Positions 1 to 5,359 of a DNA stretch of 5,359 nucleotides are shown here, in pieces. The stretch is from JBCCRH01 sp039208045 (GTDB lineage Bacteria; Bacteroidota; Bacteroidia; Chitinophagales; Saprospiraceae), in the NCBI GenBank assembly GCA_039208045.1, contig JBCCRH010000407.1:1-5359 (forward strand). Direction: 5' to 3'. Position numbers and translations under genes: made by a program. Within the stretch, counting starts at the first letter, position 1, and every line of letters starts with the position of its first letter. The notes below the pieces were generated by a model. The model searched no databases. It was not told the DNA's origin and saw only the letters and a list, made by a program, of their open reading frames with translations.

Positions 1-140
1 AAAGAATAACTTCTCGATTTATGGCTGGCTCTTTTGCTCTAATACTGCGTTGAAAAGCCTCGCCGATGCTGGGCATCGTCTGCGTTTTTCGCCTTGTCTT
101 AGAGCAAAATCCCCTTGCCAAAATGCGGAACTTATTCTTT
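1..140. repeat. Long imperfect palindromic element (MITE/REP-like), possibly cut by the window edge
   Basis: The first 42 bases (1-42) match the reverse complement of 99-140 without gaps at about 30 of 42 positions. The best blocks are the ends, AAAGAATAA at 1-9 against TTATTCTTT at 132-140, and the inner 11-mer TTTTGCTCTAA at 32-42 against TTAGAGCAAAA at 99-109. Inside lie a GAAAA/TTTTC pairing (52-56 with 86-90) and a perfect hairpin, CGATGC-TGG-GCATCG (64-78). No convincing protein is encoded here. Equal-length arms with matching terminal repeats resemble a miniature inverted-repeat element or a dispersed palindromic repeat. The structure lies downstream of the AraC-type gene, so it could also fold in that gene's mRNA and act in termination or 3'-end protection. 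The inverted repeat is seen directly; mobility and copy number are inference. The left flank is not visible, so a target-site duplication cannot be tested. Confidence 0.72.
64..78. other. Central perfect hairpin of the palindromic element
   Basis: CGATGC (64-69) and GCATCG (73-78) form a perfect 6-bp stem around a 3-base loop, TGG on the plus strand. On the plus strand it is followed within a few bases by a run of five T (85-89). On the minus strand a run of four T follows about ten bases after the stem. It could act as a weak bidirectional terminator, but neither T-run directly follows the stem. It is more simply read as the apex of the larger inverted repeat. Confidence 0.5.
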
Positions 141-158
141 GTCTGTTACTAAAATTTT

Positions 159-953
159 CTACAATTTTCGGAAGGCATTGGGTAAAAAACCAGTTAAAGC
201 TTTGAAATTTCTGGTAAAGTGACTTTGATCTGCAAAGCCACAATCATAAGCAATTTCAGAGAGCGACTTGGTGGTATGTTTGATAAAATTAATGCTGTGC
301 TCAACTTTTAGCTTACGGCGGTAAGTGCCTAAGGTGCAATGAAAATATTTTCTAAAGTGCTTCGAAATAGTAACGGGATGTACTTGTATGATTTGAGCGA
401 TTTCAGCGAGGGATAATTCCTGGTTCCAATTGTCATGCAGCAAAGCCTTTAGTCCTATTACCCATCTAGGGATTCCACCATCCCTTTGGGGCATAGGAAA
501 AGTAATCAGCTCTAATAGTAGTGCCTGTATATTCGTAAAACGATCTATTTCTCCGCTTAGCGATTCTTTCTGAATGCGCAGCATGAGGGCTTTAGCATCT
601 ACCTTTTGCTCAATAGCAGCCTTGATTTCCAGCTCGTTGATTCCGTATTGAGTTAAAAAAGAGCGGCCAATCTCAACATTAGTGCTTTTAGAAATAGGAT
701 TAGGCGCTATCCAGCGATGCTCTTCTTCTGCATGATAGAAAAAAATGCTTCCCCCCTTCGCAGTATACGTAGTAGCTCTTCTTGTATCAGCTTTCCCTTT
801 CTGAAAAACAAAACACAAGTGTAGATTTTCATGATAATGCCAGTTGGGATTACTTTCCTGATCGGAATAAAGCGTGTTCGTGATAAAGACATCTTCAAAA
901 GAGAGGCGATGAATAACATCCCCTGTATATTGACCAGCCGTGAGTGATTCCAT
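159..953 (-). CDS. AraC-family transcriptional regulator
   Basis: A 264-residue cytoplasmic DNA-binding regulator. The C-terminal third holds the two helix-turn-helix units of the AraC/XylS family. The first is at about residues 180-201 (LSLAEIAQIIQVHPVTISKH). The second is at about 230-251 (SLSEIAYDCGFADQSHFTRN), followed by the conserved close of the domain, TGFLPNAFRK. The N-terminal half is a probable cupin-like sensor with a His-rich strand, NWHYHENLHL (His39, His41, His45), and a second His-bearing strand, FFYHAEEEHRW. The ligand is unknown. The start is well fixed: an in-frame TAA lies at 975-977 and no other ATG occurs between it and 953. The gene lies 52 bp downstream of the thioredoxin-like gene on the same strand, so co-transcription is possible. 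Length and motifs are those of a complete gene. The family call is firm; the target genes are not known. Confidence 0.93.
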   Translation of the reverse strand: MESLTAGQYTGDVIHRLSFEDVFITNTLYSDQESNPNWHYHENLHLCFVFQKGKADTRRATTYTAKGGSIFFYHAEEEHRWIAPNPISKSTNVEIGRSFLTQYGINELEIKAAIEQKVDAKALMLRIQKESLSGEIDRFTNIQALLLELITFPMPQRDGGIPRWVIGLKALLHDNWNQELSLAEIAQIIQVHPVTISKHFRKYFHCTLGTYRRKLKVEHSINFIKHTTKSLSEIAYDCGFADQSHFTRNFKALTGFLPNAFRKL

Positions 954-1005
954 CGGGGTTCTTTTTTTAAATGCTTAACGCAGAGTAAGACAAAATCAAT
1001 ATGGG
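954..1005 (-). other. Short intergenic spacer between the thioredoxin-like gene and the AraC-type gene
   Basis: This 52-bp gap separates two genes of the same direction. Read on the minus strand it ends in an A-rich tract (AAAAAAAGAA) just before the regulator's ATG, the usual Bacteroidota leader in place of a Shine-Dalgarno site. I see no strong hairpin terminator. A TTG lies about 19 bases before a TAAGCATT, but this fits the Bacteroidota -7 consensus TAnnTTTG poorly. Read-through from the upstream gene is the simpler reading. Confidence 0.4.
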
Positions 1006-2568
1006 CTAATCATTATACTTTCTGACTGTGGCTTCTAATTCAGTCAATCTACTAGGACTCGGCGCAAAGCGCTCCACTACTACTCCATTTTTCATTAATA
1101 GATAACGTGGAATCTGCATCGTATTGCCACTCCCAAAGTTTTTGAACAGCCAGTCCCTCAAGTCTTTTCCCGCCAAAACATGAAATCCACCAAGATGATA
1201 ATCATCAATGGTTTGTTGCCACTCATCATACCTGTTAACAGGGTCTTCTATACTGATGTAAACGCGTGAAACCCCCAAGCTATATAGTAAGCTGTCTGCT
1301 TGATAATTATACGCCATCTCTTGCATACAAGGTTGGCACCATGTTGCCCAAATATCGATATAGAGTAGCCTTTCGGCAAATGAAAAATCAGCATCAGCGT
1401 AGCTGAAATTCTTCACTTCTCCTGCTTCGCTGATGATCTGAGGCGTCCAGCGTTCAAAAAATTGTACAGGAACCGCTACTTCTGTAATGGCAGTACGACT
1501 ATTGCTCAATTCTTCCATTCTCATCGCATTTAACTCCCTTGCATCAATAATCGCATCTATGTATTTGGTAGTTGGAAATTTTTCTAAAAGATAGCTCATT
1601 AGTGGATCGGCCAAGGGTAACACAGATTCGTCTATCAGCGATTTGTAGTAAAAGTGTAAATAGTAGGCCAAATAGTATTCTTGTAAAAAGGAATCCTGTT
1701 CCGCAAGGATAGGGCGAAAGCGAATGCCTACATCGATAGTGTGGTTATTACTTAAAATTATAGAGGTGTCTTGAAGCTCAAAAATAGAATAGAGCTGTTG
1801 TTGTTGCAAAAGCTTAAAGCTGAGTACAGCGATGGCAAAACGCGCAGCATGTTCATCATGAAAAACTTGGCCGTCAGCACAAGTCGAAAAATCGATCAAA
1901 AACTGCCCAAGCGCCCATCGATCTTTTTTCGGTAGGGCCTGATAAACGAGGGCATCTTCGTCATTGAATATGGTTGAGATAAAATGCCCGCTAATGCTCT
2001 GTTGGATAGAGTTGGTAGCAAACTGGTGGAACGTTTGCGAAATATCTTGCCTTTCTACAAGCTGATCTAAATCCTTAGTATAGCTTTTGATGCGGTTAAT
2101 GATCTCTTCTGTGTAGCCATTCAGGGGAAGCGGAGCTGCTAGCCCCGTTTGGAGGTATTCGATGAGTGGTTTACTCCGAAATTGGTTATAGGCTCGGTGT
2201 CCTGCTGCATTAGTTCCACTAAACGTTACTACTGGCTTTTGGCGCGTTGTATCAAAAGCGACGTGCAGGTGCAGCGAATCCCCTGCAAAGGTCAGGAGCG
2301 TAAGAAACTGAGCATACTGGTCAGGAGATGATGGGCCAATTCTCACTGTTGTTTTTTGTGGTGCTGCTACCAATGGTATACTAATGGTGGAGCTATCCGG
2401 TGGAAAAGTATCTGCCTTTGCAGCAATGTCGTAGTTGCTAAAGGTCTGTGCAATAATTGTTCCCTTATAGGTTTTGGACGTAGAAATCTGAATTAGCGCT
2501 TGGCTACTTAGTGAAGAAATGGGTAACAAGATGATTAAGAAGGAGCATATATAGCGCATAACATACAT
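1006..2568 (-). CDS. Secreted TlpA/ResA-like thioredoxin-fold protein with long N-terminal extension
   Basis: A 520-residue exported protein, probably periplasmic and acting in thiol-disulfide exchange. Residues 1 to about 24 form a signal peptide: a hydrophobic run (ICSFLIILLPISSL) ending SSQA. Residues about 25-130 look beta-rich, like the N-terminal domains often joined to TlpA-type proteins in Bacteroidota, but I could not assign a named family. Residues about 130-370 look mainly helical and have no motif I recognise. Residues about 375-520 are the thioredoxin domain, with the active site WATWCQPC (Cys411, Cys414) after the strand LLYIDI, and the conserved cis-proline (Pro487) in MQIPRYLL. 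Both redox cysteines are present, so it should be catalytically competent. Two in-frame ATGs exist, at 2568 and 2559. The first is preferred because AAACAAA directly precedes it and both keep the signal peptide. It is divergent from the metallopeptidase gene and lies upstream of the AraC-type gene on the same strand. The substrate is unknown. Confidence 0.9.
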   Translation of the reverse strand: MYVMRYICSFLIILLPISSLSSQALIQISTSKTYKGTIIAQTFSNYDIAAKADTFPPDSSTISIPLVAAPQKTTVRIGPSSPDQYAQFLTLLTFAGDSLHLHVAFDTTRQKPVVTFSGTNAAGHRAYNQFRSKPLIEYLQTGLAAPLPLNGYTEEIINRIKSYTKDLDQLVERQDISQTFHQFATNSIQQSISGHFISTIFNDEDALVYQALPKKDRWALGQFLIDFSTCADGQVFHDEHAARFAIAVLSFKLLQQQQLYSIFELQDTSIILSNNHTIDVGIRFRPILAEQDSFLQEYYLAYYLHFYYKSLIDESVLPLADPLMSYLLEKFPTTKYIDAIIDARELNAMRMEELSNSRTAITEVAVPVQFFERWTPQIISEAGEVKNFSYADADFSFAERLLYIDIWATWCQPCMQEMAYNYQADSLLYSLGVSRVYISIEDPVNRYDEWQQTIDDYHLGGFHVLAGKDLRDWLFKNFGSGNTMQIPRYLLMKNGVVVERFAPSPSRLTELEATVRKYND

Positions 2569-2667
2569 TTTGTTTAAGTGATCTGTAACCCAATAAGGAA
2601 CGAAATGAGTTATAAATAAGGTTATCAGCTAAATCACACGTACGTTCTACTTAAAAAGAAACACAAT
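2569..2667. promoter_or_regulatory. Divergent intergenic region carrying the promoters of two exported-protein genes
   Basis: These 99 bp lie between the start codons of two genes that point away from each other, so promoters for both must lie here or nearby. The DNA is AT-rich. For the plus-strand gene a weak -7-like element, TACGTTCT (2641-2648), matches four of six fixed bases of the Bacteroidota TAnnTTTG consensus. No good TTG stands at the expected distance upstream. I found no convincing match on the minus strand. Both starts follow A-rich leaders (AAAAAGAAACACAAT before 2668, AAACAAA before 2568). That a promoter is present follows from the gene layout; its exact position is not supported. 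Confidence 0.5.
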
Positions 2668-3984
2668 ATGATAAAACTCAACTCAATTTACGCTTTACTT
2701 TCTTTGATGATCCTAATGGGATGCCAAGCCTCGCCTAAGGATGAATTCGACCAAAAAATTATAACAGAAGATATTGATAACTTCTGGAAGGCTTATGATC
2801 AGATTCAAACCACCCAAGACTCTGCAAAGCAAATTGAATACCTGCAAAAGCTCTTCGTAGAACCTGCCACTACAGGGCAACAAGGTATGATACAAGCCAG
2901 AAATTATACCCTAGAAGAATATCGAAAATCAATTACTAGCGCGCCAAAGTTCTGGAATTCCTTACGGGGAAATACTACGAATATCGATGCCTATAATCAA
3001 GAATTAAGGGAAGGAATTAAAAAACTTAAAGCGATCTATCCTGACCTACAGCCTTCTACGATCTACTACACGATGGGCGCACATCGCGCTCCCGGAACAG
3101 GTTATGATAGTTTGGTACTGCTGGGAACGGAATATGCGCTGGGCGACTCTATTAATATCGTTACCTCGGAGCTAGATGAGTATCGACAAGCGTATTACAA
3201 AATAAATCCAGTTGATCATCTTCAGTTTTTAGTAGTGCACGAGTACGTGCATACCCAGCAAAAAGAAATGGTGTACAATTTACTTTCGTTATCGCTCTAT
3301 GAGGGAGTGGCGGAATTTGTCGCGTGCATCACTACAGGGGAAGAATCGCCTTGGAAAGCAATGAAATATGGCCCAAAAAATAAAGACAGAGTGGTAGCGC
3401 GATTTGAGGAAGATATGTTTAGGCCCCGCTTAGTATATAATTGGCTGTACAATAGTCCAGATAATGAATTTCAAACTGCTGATTTGGGCTATTACATTGG
3501 CTATGCCATGGCCTCTATTTACTACGAAAATGCGGAGGACAAGCTCAAAGCGGTGAAGACCTTAATAGAGCTGGATTACAATAATGAAGAAGAAGTTGAA
3601 CGAATAGTTGATAGCACTAATTTTCTTTCGGATTCCCTGCAAGTATTGTATAAAACGTTTGAAGGTTCAAGACCAGAGGTGCTCCGCGTGAAGCAGTTTA
3701 CTAATGAGAGTACAAATGTTGATCCAGGTCTCACTCAAATTACATTGGTCTTTTCTGAGCCTATGGATGTTCAGACCCGAGGCTTTGATTTTGGCCCCTT
3801 AGGTGAAGAAAATGTGCTGCGCGTGCAAGATGTAGTAGGATTTTCTGAAGATCGACTAGAGTTTACCTTTACGGTAAAGCTGCTGCCTGGGCGACAATAT
3901 CAATCCTATGCTACCAATCGATTTTTATCAGCAAAAGGCTTTCCGTTGAAACCGTTTTTGATTGACTTTACTACTAGTGAATGA
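2668..3984 (+). CDS. Lipoprotein, predicted HExxH zinc metallopeptidase (GldB/DUF2268-like) with C-terminal Big_5 Ig-like domain
   Basis: A 438-residue predicted lipoprotein. The N-terminus has a short hydrophobic stretch and a lipobox (LMGC, lipidated Cys19), so it should be anchored in a membrane and face the periplasm or outside. The middle domain carries the zinc-protease signature HEYVH (His191, Glu192, His195), followed by LYEGVAEF (Glu212, Glu216). One of these glutamates is the likely third metal ligand. Further on, DLGYYIGY (from Asp272) matches the GYxxGY-type segment seen in DUF2268 and GldB-like proteins. Residues about 335-438 form a second domain with the Big_5 pattern NVDPGLTQITLVFSEPMD (350-367), a bacterial Ig-like fold. 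Its closing strands reach the C-terminus. The start is the ATG before the signal peptide, with an A-rich leader. Its stop codon abuts that of the convergent hydrolase gene. The peptidase fold is well supported by motifs; proteolytic activity and substrate are inferred. A role in gliding should not be assumed from GldB resemblance. Confidence 0.87.
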   Translation: MIKLNSIYALLSLMILMGCQASPKDEFDQKIITEDIDNFWKAYDQIQTTQDSAKQIEYLQKLFVEPATTGQQGMIQARNYTLEEYRKSITSAPKFWNSLRGNTTNIDAYNQELREGIKKLKAIYPDLQPSTIYYTMGAHRAPGTGYDSLVLLGTEYALGDSINIVTSELDEYRQAYYKINPVDHLQFLVVHEYVHTQQKEMVYNLLSLSLYEGVAEFVACITTGEESPWKAMKYGPKNKDRVVARFEEDMFRPRLVYNWLYNSPDNEFQTADLGYYIGYAMASIYYENAEDKLKAVKTLIELDYNNEEEVERIVDSTNFLSDSLQVLYKTFEGSRPEVLRVKQFTNESTNVDPGLTQITLVFSEPMDVQTRGFDFGPLGEENVLRVQDVVGFSEDRLEFTFTVKLLPGRQYQSYATNRFLSAKGFPLKPFLIDFTTSE

Positions 3985-5359
3985 TTATAACCCTCTAATC
4001 CACTGAATCATTTTTTCCAGTGCCACTTTAGAAAACGTCTCCTCATTAAAGTAGACACTTTCAATCTTATCATCTTTACTGCTCTGGAAAAAGTGATTCA
4101 CATCTTTGAGAATCACTGTTTCAAATTGTTGATTTCCTGCTTTGGTTAATGTCTGCGCGATGCCATTGAGATTGAAAATGGCTTCTACTGAAATATCCCG
4201 ATTGCCGTTTAATGCCAGAATAGGAATGTCTAATTGCATCAAATAGTCCGTCATATCAAACTGAAGATAATAGTGATACCAATCAGAAGTATGATAGCCA
4301 ACTTGGCTTGCTATATACCCCTCTTTCCCACCATAAATGGTAAATTCCTCTTCTGCCATCAGTTTGGCTATGCGCTCAAACTTCGACTGCAAGCTATCTT
4401 TTAGTGTGGCTTTATCGCTAATATAGGCCATATCTTCATAAACCGATTTAAAGAATGGAAAATCACGATCGTACGTTTCCGGATAATCTTTCAAGACAAG
4501 ATCCAGAGACACTAAGTAAGAATAAAAATTGGAAGTACCAGGAGCCGCTAATAAAATCAAAAACTGAACGCTGGAGTCCATAGTGGCCACCACAGGAGCA
4601 ATATTTCCTCCCTCGCTATGGCCTGCCAACCCAATCTTGCTAAACGTTTTGTTGGGATAGTTTTTCAAAAATTGAACAGCTCCCAAGGCATCAAAGGCAT
4701 AGTCTTTACTAGTTGCAGGTCGAAATTGACCTTGAGAGGCTCCATATCCTCGATCATCATATCGTAGTACCGCCACCCCACGCCTACTCAAGTAATCGGC
4801 TAGAACGGCAAACGGTTTATGCCCCAATATTTCACTATCTCTATTCTGAGGCCCACTGCCCGAAATGAGCACTACAACAGGAGGGGACGCCACATCTCGG
4901 GGCAAGGTCAGCGTACCTGCAAATCGGATACTGTCCTTATTATAAAAATAGACTTCTTCTTGCTGGTAAGACAGAGGTAGTTCGATGGTCTGACTCCTTT
5001 TTGCTTGTGGGTGCCGAGAGAGTGTCAATGGGTACGTCCGTTGATCATTCGTCAAATAGCCAGCGATTTCATCCTTCAATGGATCGAGCTTTCCGCTAAA
5101 GCGCATTGCCAAACTATTATGACTAAAAACGGCCTGCTCTCCTGCAAATCCAACAGAATCTAGCGGTATCCGGAAGTTGCCAATACTGGGTAAATCGAGA
5201 TAACCAGCGTAAGTTGCTGCATTCTTTCTAATATCAAAGAGGTAGTGTACTTCTTGGGTATCTAATTGTACTTTAGAGTACCACCGACCTAATATGTCTT
5301 GGGCTGCTGCTGTTTGGAGGGATGATAGCTGGACTATAAGTAGTAGGAATAGTAGAATG
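3985..5359 (-). CDS. Secreted alpha/beta hydrolase (partial, start beyond the right edge)
   Basis: A serine hydrolase of the alpha/beta fold with at least 457 visible residues. The 5' end lies outside the window: the frame is open from 5358, with no stop before the edge. The first visible residues are a signal-peptide core (ILLFLLLIVQLSSL) ending TAAAQD, so only a few residues are probably missing. Next comes a beta-rich N-terminal domain of roughly 120 residues (WYSKVQLDTQEVHYLFDIRK region), common in Bacteroidota hydrolases of this type. The catalytic domain shows the oxyanion-loop motif LISGSGPQNRD, the nucleophile elbow GHSEGG (Ser codon at 4615-4617), the acid in NGNRD (Asp codon 4195-4197) and the His in KDVNHFF (codon 4093-4095). 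The triad is complete. The TTG at 5112 should not be taken as the start, because that would remove the signal peptide and most of the N-terminal domain. The natural substrate is unknown; an ester or acyl compound is likely from the family. Confidence 0.9.
   Translation of the reverse strand, partial: ILLFLLLIVQLSSLQTAAAQDILGRWYSKVQLDTQEVHYLFDIRKNAATYAGYLDLPSIGNFRIPLDSVGFAGEQAVFSHNSLAMRFSGKLDPLKDEIAGYLTNDQRTYPLTLSRHPQAKRSQTIELPLSYQQEEVYFYNKDSIRFAGTLTLPRDVASPPVVVLISGSGPQNRDSEILGHKPFAVLADYLSRRGVAVLRYDDRGYGASQGQFRPATSKDYAFDALGAVQFLKNYPNKTFSKIGLAGHSEGGNIAPVVATMDSSVQFLILLAAPGTSNFYSYLVSLDLVLKDYPETYDRDFPFFKSVYEDMAYISDKATLKDSLQSKFERIAKLMAEEEFTIYGGKEGYIASQVGYHTSDWYHYYLQFDMTDYLMQLDIPILALNGNRDISVEAIFNLNGIAQTLTKAGNQQFETVILKDVNHFFQSSKDDKIESVYFNEETFSKVALEKMIQWIRGL

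Noticed and set aside
151..158. AAAATTTT palindrome just after the AraC-type stop codon as a terminator
   Set aside because: It is all A/T with no GC stem and no loop, so it would not form a stable terminator hairpin.
19..243. A 74-codon minus-strand open frame across the palindrome and the 3' end of the AraC-type gene
   Set aside because: It overlaps the AraC-type gene in another frame, has no recognisable motif, and lies largely over the inverted repeat, which explains that sequence better.
707..919. A 70-codon minus-strand open frame inside the AraC-type gene
   Set aside because: It lies wholly within a well-supported coding region in a different frame and has no motifs.
2149..2331. A 60-codon plus-strand open frame opposite the thioredoxin-like gene
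   Set aside because: It is antisense to a solid gene, with no recognisable domain and no clear promoter; a shadow frame.
2638..2645. ACGTACGT palindrome in the divergent intergenic region as an operator
   Set aside because: An 8-bp palindrome by itself is too short, and no second copy or extended symmetry is visible nearby.
2713..2895. A 60-codon minus-strand open frame opposite the metallopeptidase gene
   Set aside because: It is antisense to the start of a well-supported lipoprotein gene, with no motifs; a shadow frame.
4001..4022. CACTG...CAGTG inverted repeat with a T-run as a terminator for the metallopeptidase gene
   Set aside because: The stem is only 5 bp with a 12-base loop, the T-run is in the loop and not after the stem, and it lies within coding sequence.

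Overview
This window looks like chromosomal DNA of a member of the Bacteroidota, with moderate to low GC. Start codons follow A-rich tracts and not Shine-Dalgarno sites. The exported proteins are of types common in that phylum: a TlpA-like thioredoxin protein with a long N-terminal extension, a GldB/DUF2268-like HExxH lipoprotein, and an alpha/beta hydrolase with a small N-terminal beta-rich domain. I cannot place it more precisely from the sequence alone.

Layout from left to right. Positions 1-140 form one large imperfect inverted repeat with matching ends and a small perfect hairpin in its centre. It is non-coding and looks like a short dispersed or mobile repeat. Positions 159-953 (minus strand) encode an AraC-family regulator. 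Positions 1006-2568 (minus) encode a secreted thioredoxin-fold protein with a WCQPC active site. It lies 52 bp upstream of the regulator in the same direction, so the two may share a transcript. A 99-bp divergent intergenic region (2569-2667) separates it from a plus-strand gene (2668-3984). That gene encodes a lipoprotein with a zinc-metallopeptidase HEYVH motif and a C-terminal Big_5/Ig-like domain. The fourth gene (minus, from 3985 to beyond the right edge) is a secreted alpha/beta hydrolase. Its stop codon directly abuts the stop codon of the metallopeptidase. Its reading frame stays open to the right edge and includes a signal peptide, so the true start lies just outside the window.

Three of the four proteins carry export signals: two signal peptides and one lipobox. 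The window is therefore mostly cell-envelope or periplasmic function with one local transcription factor. Nothing in the sequence proves that the genes form one pathway. I see no CRISPR array, tRNA, rRNA, transposase or phage gene. The least explained element is the palindrome at the left edge.
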